DNA of 12,205 nucleotides from Treponema sp. (lineage in GTDB: Bacteria; Spirochaetota; Spirochaetia; Treponematales; Treponemataceae), in the NCBI GenBank assembly GCA_016290335.1, contig JAEETM010000095.1, forward strand, positions 1-12,205, written 5' to 3'. Below the pieces are notes generated by a model, which saw only the letters and a program-made list of their open reading frames with translations, did no database searches and was not told the DNA's origin. A program made the translations under genes and the position numbers. Shown here piece after piece: positions 6,423-12,205 of the stretch (position 1 is the stretch's first letter; each line of letters opens with the position of its first letter).

Positions 6423-7952
6423 CTTTCCTAACTTTTCAATAATCTCTTTTGCAACCATATCGCCAGTTACATACGCACAGCTGAATCCGTCACCATTTAT
6501 TCCATGGCCGCCACAGAAGCTCAAACCCGGTATTTTAGTTTTTTCTTTAGCTGTATTTCGTGCCATAACGCTGTCCCATTTTGTAACCGCATAACCATAA
6601 GCTGTTCCTTCCGGTGTTCCAAGATAGCGGGCAAAAGTTGCAGGAGTTGCATATTCAATTTCTTCAATATGTGAATGGATATCAATTTTCATCAGCTTTT
6701 CAAAATCTTCTATGTACTTTACAAAAAACTCGCTCTTATACTTTTTGTAATCCTTTGGTTTTAAGGTTGCAGGGAAATCGGAACCAAGCCAAGGCACAGT
6801 GATAAATAACATACAGGTTCCTTCAGGTGAACAATCTGGAATAATTGCATTCAGACAATTGACGATATAAAGTAAATCTTTTTTTCTATTATCAAATTGT
6901 CTTCTTGGATTCGCATCTGATGCCACGAAAATCGTGTAATCTTCAATTCCAAGCTCTTCCTTTGAACAATCCAACCCTATATAAGCAGTCATCATAGAAA
7001 GACCAAAAGAGCGGGCATTTGCAAGCTTAAGTGCAATCTGCGGAATATGTCTCTGTTCCGAAAGATTGTAAACACTGTGAGGAATAATATTGGAAATAAC
7101 TTCCTTTGCATATAACTTACGACCGTTAGTTTCAACTCCGCATACAGCACCCTTATCATTAAACAAAAACTGGGTAACTTCGCTGTTATACCAGATATCA
7201 CCGCCAAAACGCTGAACTGCTTCTGCAAGTGCAATTGCCAGCTCATGTGAACGGTAATGTGGGATTACTACGCCATCTTTAACATAGCTGTTTACCATTA
7301 ACAAAAAGTGGAATGCATTAAGCTCATCAGTAGGAACTCCAAGATAAGACCAGTATGTATTTATGATATTCTGAGCTTTTTCCGGAATGCCAAGAGCTGT
7401 CATCATTTCTTCTACAGAATGTGAACTGGAACGGATAAAGTCTGTATATTTAACCAGCATTTTAAGAAGATTAGGCTTACCTTTCATTTTATTGTTATAA
7501 GCCAGCGCTTCTTCATTTATTCTTTCAACATCAAACAGAGAATGAACTGCATCACGGCAACCAGGAACCGCAGCTTCTATAGAATCACAAAAACCTTCTA
7601 TTCCAGCCTTTACCTTTACATCGTAACCGTTTTCGCCTTTTACAATTGTCCTGAAAAGGATATCGTCACGCTGCCATTCAATTTTTACACCAAGATTATT
7701 AAAAATCTCCGTAACCTGATCCGGTTCTTCTTCTGTACCAACACTGCACAATTCATGAAGCGAAGGCTCAAACTCAAACCGGCCACGCACAAAACTGGAA
7801 GCACATCCACCAGGAACATTGTTTTTTTCAAGCAGAAGTGTTTTCAGCCCGTTTTTCGCAGTAGTAGCAGCCGCAACAAGGCCACCGTTTCCTGCACCAA
7901 CAACAATTACATCATATTGATTTTCATTGCTCTGTTTGTTTTGATTTTTCAT
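6420..7952 (-). CDS. CrtI/RetSat-type NAD(P)/FAD-dependent oxidoreductase
   Basis: A 510-residue flavoprotein of the phytoene desaturase / retinol saturase superfamily, which oxidises or reduces C-C double bonds in long hydrophobic substrates. The dinucleotide fold is at 13-46 (VVGAGNGGL at 17-25, acidic Glu42 at the second strand end), followed by PGGCASSF at 47-54. TPATFARYLGTPEGTAYG at 436-453 and the C-terminal FAD segment from GLSFCGGHG (476-484) to about 500 are typical of the superfamily. There is no signal peptide. No carotenoid genes (crtB, crtE) are visible, so desaturation of phytoene is only one possibility; saturation of a lipid or isoprenoid is another. It is followed at 10 bp by a reductase gene, which would supply or accept its electrons, and preceded at 69 bp by pgeF. 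A modest AGTAGG ribosome binding site precedes ATG 7952. Confidence 0.8.
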   Translation of the reverse strand: MKNQNKQSNENQYDVIVVGAGNGGLVAAATTAKNGLKTLLLEKNNVPGGCASSFVRGRFEFEPSLHELCSVGTEEEPDQVTEIFNNLGVKIEWQRDDILFRTIVKGENGYDVKVKAGIEGFCDSIEAAVPGCRDAVHSLFDVERINEEALAYNNKMKGKPNLLKMLVKYTDFIRSSSHSVEEMMTALGIPEKAQNIINTYWSYLGVPTDELNAFHFLLMVNSYVKDGVVIPHYRSHELAIALAEAVQRFGGDIWYNSEVTQFLFNDKGAVCGVETNGRKLYAKEVISNIIPHSVYNLSEQRHIPQIALKLANARSFGLSMMTAYIGLDCSKEELGIEDYTIFVASDANPRRQFDNRKKDLLYIVNCLNAIIPDCSPEGTCMLFITVPWLGSDFPATLKPKDYKKYKSEFFVKYIEDFEKLMKIDIHSHIEEIEYATPATFARYLGTPEGTAYGYAVTKWDSVMARNTAKEKTKIPGLSFCGGHGINGDGFSCAYVTGDMVAKEIIEKLGK

Positions 7953-8021
7953 TTTTCAAACCTACTTTTATATTTTTACATATTTTTTTTCATATTATTT
8001 ACTTTTTTCGCTGATATTGAT

Positions 8022-8825
8022 TTACACCAGCATTATTGCCGTTAGCATTCTTTCACAAGGTGATTTTGTGCGCCTGTAAGAACAGAAGCGGATTATTTCA
8101 CCTGATTTCCCCCACTTATTTTCCATAGTCACTTCAGAATGGAACGTACAATACCCTGATGAGCTGATATTGCCTTCTGGAACGCCACATTCCATCACAG
8201 TCAATTTTACCGCTTCTTCAAGATTTAACAAATATTTTTTCTCACTTTTTTTATCATTTTTTCTATAAAAAATACGATTTAATTCCTTAAACCCACCTGC
8301 AGCAAACTCATCGTAAACATCCTGCCCTACTTCATAACAATTCTTACAGATATGCGGTCCAAGTCCTGCAAGAATATTCTCTGGATTACAACCAAAAATT
8401 TCTACCATAAGGTTTATTGCAACTTCAGAAATCCTTTTGACAGTTCCTTTCCAACCGCTGTGAACCATTCCAATAACCTTTTTCTCTGTATCCAGCAAAT
8501 ATACAGGAACACAATCAGCTTCAACTGTACAAAGCAGAAGTTTTTTCTCATTAGTGATTAAACCGTCATATTCCTCATATTCCGGGGATATTGGCCTTGA
8601 AACACCTTCGCCGGCATTATCTTTAGTAACAACACGGATTATTGAAGTATGTTTCTGAATTGTTTTTACCATTTGGTCAGGTTTTATTCCAAGAGACTGC
8701 CCAAGCTCAGAATAGTTCTCAAAACAGCCTTCTTCACCATATTTCCAGGCTATATTCTCTGATGTTGTAAAAACTGTTCGGACAAGACCTGTTTTTTCAA
8801 AAGCGGGCAAACTAAAGTATTTCAT
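8022..8825 (-). CDS. pgeF: Purine nucleoside phosphorylase of the PgeF/YlmD/LACC1 family
   Basis: A 267-residue cytoplasmic metalloenzyme of the family once called multicopper polyphenol oxidase ('laccase domain'). Members cleave purine nucleosides, and E. coli PgeF has been proposed to edit peptidoglycan precursors. The zinc-binding residues are seen as His59 (QKH), Cys105 in ADCVP at 103-107 and His122 in HSGWKG at 122-127; GPHIC at 156-160 with CYEVG at 163-167, and the C-terminal FCSYRR are also diagnostic. Length is normal. The gene stands first in a leftward cluster and borders the 1.76 kb parS region. Its start has no ribosome binding site, and a good promoter lies so close that the mRNA may be nearly leaderless. 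The assignment to the family is strong; the exact substrate is inferred. Confidence 0.88.
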   Translation of the reverse strand: MKYFSLPAFEKTGLVRTVFTTSENIAWKYGEEGCFENYSELGQSLGIKPDQMVKTIQKHTSIIRVVTKDNAGEGVSRPISPEYEEYDGLITNEKKLLLCTVEADCVPVYLLDTEKKVIGMVHSGWKGTVKRISEVAINLMVEIFGCNPENILAGLGPHICKNCYEVGQDVYDEFAAGGFKELNRIFYRKNDKKSEKKYLLNLEEAVKLTVMECGVPEGNISSSGYCTFHSEVTMENKWGKSGEIIRFCSYRRTKSPCERMLTAIMLV

Positions 8826-8834
8826 ATTAAAAAT

Positions 8835-8863
8835 AGAATAACATTGCTGAGTTATAGTGTCAA
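8835..8863 (-). promoter_or_regulatory. Promoter of the pgeF cluster, possibly leaderless
   Basis: On the minus strand TTGACA (8863-8858, perfect -35) and TATTCT (8840-8835, 4 of 6) are 17 bp apart. A start about 7 nt further would fall near 8828, only about 3 nt before the pgeF ATG, and no ribosome binding site is seen there. A second possible -10, a perfect TATAAT at 8879-8874, would place its -35 inside the first operator-like site. Confidence 0.5.
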
Positions 8864-8893
8864 ATAAATGATTATTATACTCAAATTTAACAT

Positions 8894-8958
8894 ACTAACG
8901 TTCGTTTTTTGATTAAATTACTAACGGTAGTTTGTTTTTAAACTAACAAACGTTCGTT
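8894..8958. promoter_or_regulatory. Three operator-like near-palindromes at 26 bp spacing
   Basis: ACTAACGTTCGT (centre 8899.5), ACTAACGGTAGT (8920-8931, centre 8925.5) and AACAAACGTTCGTT (8945-8958, centre 8951.5) are related near-palindromes whose centres lie exactly 26 bp apart, twice. The AACGTTCGTT core resembles operators of TetR-type repressors. The array is just upstream of the pgeF promoter region and just left of the first parS site, so it could regulate the pgeF cluster or act as an iteron-like protein-binding array. No regulator gene is in the window. Confidence 0.5.
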
Positions 8959-8990
8959 CTTTAGTGATTTTTGACTTTTATAATGATAAA

Positions 8991-9006
8991 TGTTTCACGT
9001 GGAACA
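8991..9006. other. parS site 1 (ParB-binding centromere)
   Basis: TGTTTCACGTGGAACA, an exact match to the conserved bacterial parS sequence read on the minus strand. It is the leftmost of eight sites and sits 37 bp before the first double-hairpin repeat. Confidence 0.9.
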
Positions 9007-9042
9007 ATTTAGTTGATTGAAGATTAGGATTATAAAAAACGC

Positions 9043-9116
9043 TGTCATTATCGTGCTTGACACGATAATCTCATATAATTACTAGAAAGATTATCGGATC
9101 AAGTCCGATTATGACA
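9043..9116. repeat. Double-hairpin repeat, copy 1
   Basis: A 74 bp element running from TGTCATTATCG to ATGACA. The left half holds ATTATCGTG and CACGATAAT, the right half ATCGGATCAAGTCCGAT; the outer ends TGTCAT and ATGACA also pair. It thus folds as two hairpins closed by a third stem. A partial extra end (GATAATGACA) follows at 9137-9146. Confidence 0.8.
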
Positions 9117-9210
9117 AAACATATTGATAAGTAGCTGATAATGACAAAATTACTTTGATATCTAAGATATTACCAATACTTTATTAAACAAACTCTAAAA
9201 AATACTGATT

Positions 9211-9226
9211 TGTTCCACGTGAAACA
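9211..9226. other. parS site 2
   Basis: TGTTCCACGTGAAACA, exact forward-strand parS. It is only 51 bp (start to start) from site 3 and is not followed by its own hairpin repeat. Confidence 0.92.
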
Positions 9227-9261
9227 TTAAATACTCTATCTAACCCTTCTTATGAAAAAAC

Positions 9262-9277
9262 TGTTCCACGTGAAACA
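9262..9277. other. parS site 3
   Basis: TGTTCCACGTGAAACA, exact parS, followed after 28 bp by double-hairpin repeat copy 2. The linker (TTTATAAGATTACATATTGA and onward) is homologous to that after site 4. Confidence 0.92.
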
Positions 9278-9305
9278 CTTTATAAGATTACATATTGAAA
9301 ATCTC

Positions 9306-9378
9306 TGTCATTATCGTGCTTGACACTATAATCTCATCTAACAACACAGAGATTATCGAATCAAATCCAATAATGACA
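9306..9378. repeat. Double-hairpin repeat, copy 2
   Basis: A 73 bp copy of the element at 9043. The left half is TCATTATCGTGCTTGACACT with TATAATCTC; the right half begins GAGATTATCG and ends AATGACA. Several stem positions have decayed compared with copy 1, but the closing ends TGTCAT and ATGACA remain. Confidence 0.78.
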
Positions 9379-9440
9379 AAAACATATTGATAAACATCTG
9401 ATTTATCAATCTTTATCTGATAAACATAAAACAAATCTAA

Positions 9441-9456
9441 TGTTCCACGTGAAACA
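9441..9456. other. parS site 4
   Basis: TGTTCCACGTGAAACA, exact parS, followed after 28 bp by double-hairpin repeat copy 3. It begins 179 bp after site 3, and the two sites with their repeats form a tandem duplication. Confidence 0.92.
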
Positions 9457-9484
9457 TTTTATAAAATCTAATATTGAAAAACAC

Positions 9485-9557
9485 AGTCATTACCATACCC
9501 GACACGGTAATCTCATCACAAAACCCGGAGATTATCGGATCAAGTTCGATAATGACA
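9485..9557. repeat. Double-hairpin repeat, copy 3
   Basis: A 73 bp copy whose left hairpin has changed to ATTACCATACCCGACACGGTAAT, keeping the outer pairs ATTACC/GGTAAT where copy 1 has ATTATCG/CGATAAT. The right half is ATCGGATCAAGTTCGAT. Change on both sides of a stem suggests the hairpin itself is maintained. An extra end CGATAATGACA follows at 9566-9576. Confidence 0.78.
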
Positions 9558-9645
9558 AGAACATTCGATAATGACAGAATACCTCAATACTCAACATTCA
9601 TGACTAACAAATATATAAAACTTAATCAAAACAACGATATTTAAT

Positions 9646-9661
9646 TGTTCCACGTGAAACA
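9646..9661. other. parS site 5
   Basis: TGTTCCACGTGAAACA, exact parS. From here on the sites are not followed by the double-hairpin repeat. Confidence 0.92.
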
Positions 9662-9709
9662 TTAAGTACAAAATCAACAAAAGCTGATCACCCTCCCGAC
9701 ACTACCTAC

Positions 9710-9725
9710 TGTTTCACGTGGAACA
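9710..9725. other. parS site 6
   Basis: TGTTTCACGTGGAACA, exact parS in the reverse orientation, 64 bp after site 5. Confidence 0.92.
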
Positions 9726-9778
9726 CCTGGATTCCAGCAAAACAAAACTTTCACCCTCAAAACACAAGCTGCTTAAAA

Positions 9779-9794
9779 TGTTCCACGTGAAACA
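9779..9794. other. parS site 7
   Basis: TGTTCCACGTGAAACA, exact parS, 69 bp after site 6. Confidence 0.92.
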
Positions 9795-9900
9795 TCAATC
9801 GCAATACCTTCTAAAAAATTACACAAGTTCAAAAACTGTTTTACAACTATTTCTCTGGATCTCCCATCTATCCTGCCAAAGCTACAAAATCTCCATTGAA

Positions 9901-10165
9901 TAATTCTATACCCTAACCACTCCTTTTTTCACAATCACTTTTCCCAACTCATATCCACCCAAAACAAAATAGATGATTCTTCACAACCAAATCTTTCCCT
10001 ACAAATCCCAAACTATCTTCTGAACCATTTCAAATCTCTTCCTTTTTCCTCCAATCCCAAAACCAATAAACATCCATCTTCACAAACCTCCTACTCCACA
10101 CACTCTCCACAACATCCACCCTCTCCACCACAAAACTTCTCCCATCACACCCTTCCTCTTCCACC
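9901..10165. other. G-depleted, C-rich non-coding stretch
   Basis: By my count the + strand has 3 G and about 105 C in these 265 bases, all the rest A and T. No gene, hairpin or repeat family is visible; short motifs such as TCCAC, CTCC and CACA recur without a fixed period. Because such sequence cannot fold through G-C pairs, the strand would stay unstructured when single-stranded. The stretch lies between parS sites 7 and 8 and next to the DnaA boxes. Confidence 0.85.
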
Positions 10166-10181
10166 TGTTTCACGTGAAACA
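10166..10181. other. parS site 8, a perfect palindrome
   Basis: TGTTTCACGTGAAACA is the fully symmetric form of parS. It stands alone, 387 bp from site 7 and only 26 bp from the first DnaA box. Confidence 0.9.
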
Positions 10182-10207
10182 CTCCTCCCGTTTCACTCAT
10201 CAAAAAA

Positions 10208-10323
10208 TGTGGATAACTCTGTGCATACTGTGGATTTCTCTGGAGCCCTGATAAAAGTTTTCCTCAATTCTTATCGCAAAAACACAACAAAGTTATCCAC
10301 AATTGTGCATAAAATGTGGATAA
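10208..10323. other. DnaA-box cluster, candidate oriC
   Basis: Two triplets of 9-mers match the DnaA box TTATNCACA. Left: TGTGGATAA (10208-10216, perfect), TGTGCATAC (10220-10228) and TGTGGATTT (10229-10237). Right: TTATCCACA (10293-10301, perfect), TGTGCATAA (10304-10312) and TGTGGATAA (10315-10323, perfect). In the right triplet the boxes repeat every 11 bp, about one helical turn. An AT-rich stretch follows at 10431-10530. This is the pattern of a bacterial replication origin or an accessory DnaA-binding locus. The dnaA gene is not in the window. Confidence 0.75.
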
Positions 10324-10376
10324 CTTTTGGAGGCTCAATTCAACTGGTCATGGATTAGCGGCTTTAAAACAAAACA

Positions 10377-10402
10377 GGCTAACCGATAAAAATCGATTAG
10401 CC
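10377..10402. repeat. Hairpin between the DnaA boxes and the AT-rich stretch
   Basis: GGCTAACCGAT and ATCGATTAGCC pair over 11 positions with one C-A mismatch, around an AAAA loop. CAG and CTG outside can extend the stem with one bulge. No T tract follows, so it is not a typical terminator; its place inside the candidate origin is what makes it worth noting. Confidence 0.55.
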
Positions 10403-10430
10403 CTGCCCGATGGTAATATATATTCACACC

Positions 10431-10530
10431 CACAAACTATTTTGTTATTAGTTTTTCCCTTACTTCTCAATTATTTATTAAAAAAATTATTTTGTCAATG
10501 TAAAAAAACAAAAAAAATGAAAAATTCTCA
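10431..10530. other. AT-rich stretch, possible DNA unwinding element
   Basis: This stretch is more than 80% A+T, rising to about 90% in 10471-10520 with runs of T then A. It lies about 110 bp to the right of the right DnaA-box triplet. That is the composition expected of a duplex-unwinding element, but the assignment rests on composition and position only. Confidence 0.4.
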
Positions 10531-10544
10531 GGAAAGATTGTCTT

Positions 10545-10583
10545 AAACGTGTAACTCTATATAATATATAGACTTACACGTTT
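10545..10583 (-). terminator. Long inverted repeat after gyrA, likely transcript end
   Basis: Arms from AAACGTGTAA (10545-10554) to TTACACGTTT (10574-10583) continue inward through TCTATATA / TATATAGA with a single mismatch, making a nearly complete 39 bp palindrome. It starts 4 nt past the gyrA stop codon. On the leftward transcript it would form a strong hairpin but lacks a proper U tract, so it may act as an mRNA end-protecting structure as much as a terminator. Confidence 0.55.
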
Positions 10584-10587
10584 TAGA

Positions 10588-12205
10588 TTATTGTTTTTCT
10601 TCTTCTTTGTCTTCTACTTTGTCAATTCCTACTAAAAAGTCAGGTTCGGTAACTTTTACAACCGTTACACCGGAAGCACCTTGTCCCTGCTCCTTAATAT
10701 CGGTTGCTTTGAAGCGTAAAGTTTTTCCCTGGCTTGTCATACAAACCAGTTCATCTTTATCTTTTACATTTATTGCACCAATGATTTCGCCCTTACCGTC
10801 TGTATTTCCAAATACGCGCTGACCACCAGTTCCACGTCCATGTGTAGAATAAAGATCAAAACTGATTCGTTTTCCGTAGCCTTTTTCTGTCATCAAAATC
10901 ATATTTGAATCTTCCTGAATTGGAACAGCTGCGGCAATTTCATCACCTTCTGTAAGCTTCATTCCCTTAATACCACATGTTGCACGACCCATTGAACGTA
11001 CTGTATTTTCAGAGATTCTCAAGCCCTTTCCTCTTCTGGAAATAAGCATGATTTCAGAATTACCGTCTGTTGGAACTGCACTGATAAGCTTGTCGCCCGA
11101 GTTTAGTTTAATACCGATAATTCCTTTTGCCCTTGCATTTGCAAACTCAGTTGAGCGTACCTTCTTGATAATTCCCTGCGCCGTAATCATAAACAGGTAC
11201 TTTTCATCAGAGAACTCTTTGAGTGAAACAATTGTAGTAATCTCTTCATCTGGACCAACCTGCAGCAAACCTTTTATATGAGCACCACGACTTGTTTTTT
11301 CGCTTTCAGGAATCTCGTGAATCTTAAGCCAGTAAGCGCGACCAACATTTGTAATAAAGAGCAGGTACTCTTTTGTAGAACCGATAAACAGCTTGTTTAC
11401 ATAATCATCTTCAAGAAGTGTTGTACTGTTGCTGCCAGTTCCTCCCCTACCCTGCTTTTTGTATTTTGTAACAGAAACTCGTTTGATATAACCAAGGCGG
11501 GAAATCATTACAACCATGTCCTCATCCTTAATCATATCTTCAAGATTAATCTGTTCAACTTCGTTATTTACAATTTCTGTACGGCGGTTATCACCATATT
11601 TATTTGCAAGCTCGTTTGTTTCATCTTTAATTATCTGAAGGATTTTTTCGTGATGAACAAGCAAATCCTGAAGATAATCAATCCAAGCCTGAAGCTCTTT
11701 AATCTCTTTCTGCAAATCTTCAATCTGCAAATGTGTAAGACGTTTGAGCTGCATATCAACGATTGCCTGAGCCTGTTCATCATCAAAATTGAAGCGTTTT
11801 TCCAAACGAAGCTTTGCATCTTCTGTATCTCGGCTGGCCTTGATAATCTCAATTACTTCATCAATATTGTTGATTGCTGTAATGAGGGCTTCCAAAATAT
11901 GCATTCGGTGTTTTGCAACTTTAAGGTCGTAAATTGTGCGGCGTGTAATAACTTCATCACGATGATTTACAAAATGCTGGATAAGCTGCTTGAGTGTAAG
12001 AACTTCCGGTTTTAAGTATGTTGCAGGTAACTGAAGTTCAGGTTCATTGTAACGAAGTTCCCCTTCTTTTACCTGTGGAACAAGTGCAAGATTTATAACG
12101 CCAAAGTTTGACTGCAATTCTGTTTTTGCAAAAAGCTGATTAAGAACGATTTTTGTAATTGCACCTTTTTTCAAATCTACAACAAGGCGCATTCCAGTTC
12201 TGTCT
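10588..12205 (-). CDS. gyrA: DNA gyrase subunit A, C-terminal part (5' end outside window)
   Basis: The visible 538 residues are the C-terminal two thirds of GyrA, which with GyrB forms the enzyme that introduces negative supercoils into DNA. The first residues (DRTGMRLVVDLKKGA) align with the end of the breakage-reunion region; the catalytic tyrosine lies outside the window. Then come the tower and coiled-coil segments (RRTIYDL, and around EKRFNFDDEQAQAIVDMQLK), followed by the DNA-wrapping beta-pinwheel with six blade motifs: GYIKRVS, GRAYWLK, GIIKKVR, GKGLRIS, GYGKRIS and GKTLRFK. A GyrA-box-like QGRGGTG (11454-11434) marks it as gyrase rather than ParC. The tail is acidic (DKVEDKEEEKQ). 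The gene points toward the DnaA-box/parS region. Confidence 0.95.
   Translation of the reverse strand, partial: DRTGMRLVVDLKKGAITKIVLNQLFAKTELQSNFGVINLALVPQVKEGELRYNEPELQLPATYLKPEVLTLKQLIQHFVNHRDEVITRRTIYDLKVAKHRMHILEALITAINNIDEVIEIIKASRDTEDAKLRLEKRFNFDDEQAQAIVDMQLKRLTHLQIEDLQKEIKELQAWIDYLQDLLVHHEKILQIIKDETNELANKYGDNRRTEIVNNEVEQINLEDMIKDEDMVVMISRLGYIKRVSVTKYKKQGRGGTGSNSTTLLEDDYVNKLFIGSTKEYLLFITNVGRAYWLKIHEIPESEKTSRGAHIKGLLQVGPDEEITTIVSLKEFSDEKYLFMITAQGIIKKVRSTEFANARAKGIIGIKLNSGDKLISAVPTDGNSEIMLISRRGKGLRISENTVRSMGRATCGIKGMKLTEGDEIAAAVPIQEDSNMILMTEKGYGKRISFDLYSTHGRGTGGQRVFGNTDGKGEIIGAINVKDKDELVCMTSQGKTLRFKATDIKEQGQGASGVTVVKVTEPDFLVGIDKVEDKEEEKQ

Noticed and set aside
9718..9903. Open frame of 61 codons on the + strand
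   Set aside because: It overlaps parS sites 6 and 7, has no ribosome binding site, and its composition is that of the surrounding G-poor non-coding DNA.
10316..10546. Open frame of 76 codons on the + strand
   Set aside because: It starts inside a DnaA box, crosses the hairpin and AT-rich stretch, and its product is low in complexity.
10828..10843. Half-match to parS (GTTCCACGT) inside gyrA
   Set aside because: The second half of the palindrome is missing.
11278..12015. Open frame of 245 codons opposite gyrA
   Set aside because: It is antisense to conserved gyrA sequence; the Cys/Phe/Asn-rich translation is typical of a shadow frame.

Overview
The window looks like a piece of a low-GC spirochaete chromosome, most likely a host-associated Treponema. 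This is an inference from three things: the sequence character of the GyrA C-terminal half, a lipoprotein with a spirochaete-style lipobox (LFSC), and the AT-rich codon use. No rRNA or tRNA gene is visible. The window appears to lie close to the chromosome replication origin.

Left part (1-3600). The first 24 bases hold the start of a leftward gene that leaves the window. Next comes about 0.5 kb of non-coding DNA made of tandem 95-96 bp units, each carrying a 40-42 bp hairpin. Two rightward genes follow: a two-domain ModF/PhrA-like ABC ATPase and a GH18 (SleL/YaaH-like) glycosidase lipoprotein. A roughly 300 bp spacer full of inverted repeats separates them from the next gene.

Middle part (3600-8830). 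A UPF0210 (DUF711) gene runs rightward and ends only 4 bp from the end of a leftward three-gene cluster. That cluster, in transcription order, is a pgeF/YlmD-like purine nucleoside phosphorylase ('laccase-domain') gene, a CrtI/RetSat-type FAD oxidoreductase, and a flavin reductase with a C-terminal plant-type 2Fe-2S domain. The last two are 10 bp apart, and the ribosome binding site of the second overlaps the stop codon of the first, so they look like a redox pair.

Right part (8830-12205). A 1.76 kb gene-free region is the centrepiece. From left to right it holds: three near-palindromic operator-like sites at exactly 26 bp spacing; eight copies of the 16 bp ParB-binding centromere sequence parS (TGTTCCACGTGAAACA type), the first four interleaved with three copies of a 73-74 bp double-hairpin repeat; a 265 bp stretch with 3 G and about 105 C on the + strand; two triplets of DnaA boxes; and an AT-rich stretch that could unwind. 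After a long inverted repeat comes the 3' part of gyrA, leftward and cut by the window edge.

How it fits together. DnaA boxes next to a dense parS array and gyrA are what one expects of an origin/centromere region: ParB loading at parS would organise and segregate the newly copied origin. The strong C-over-G bias of the + strand left of the DnaA boxes suggests the minus strand is the leading strand, so replication would start at or to the right of the boxes. Neither parA/parB nor dnaA is in the window. The most unusual feature is the array of units that each pair a parS site with a hairpin repeat.
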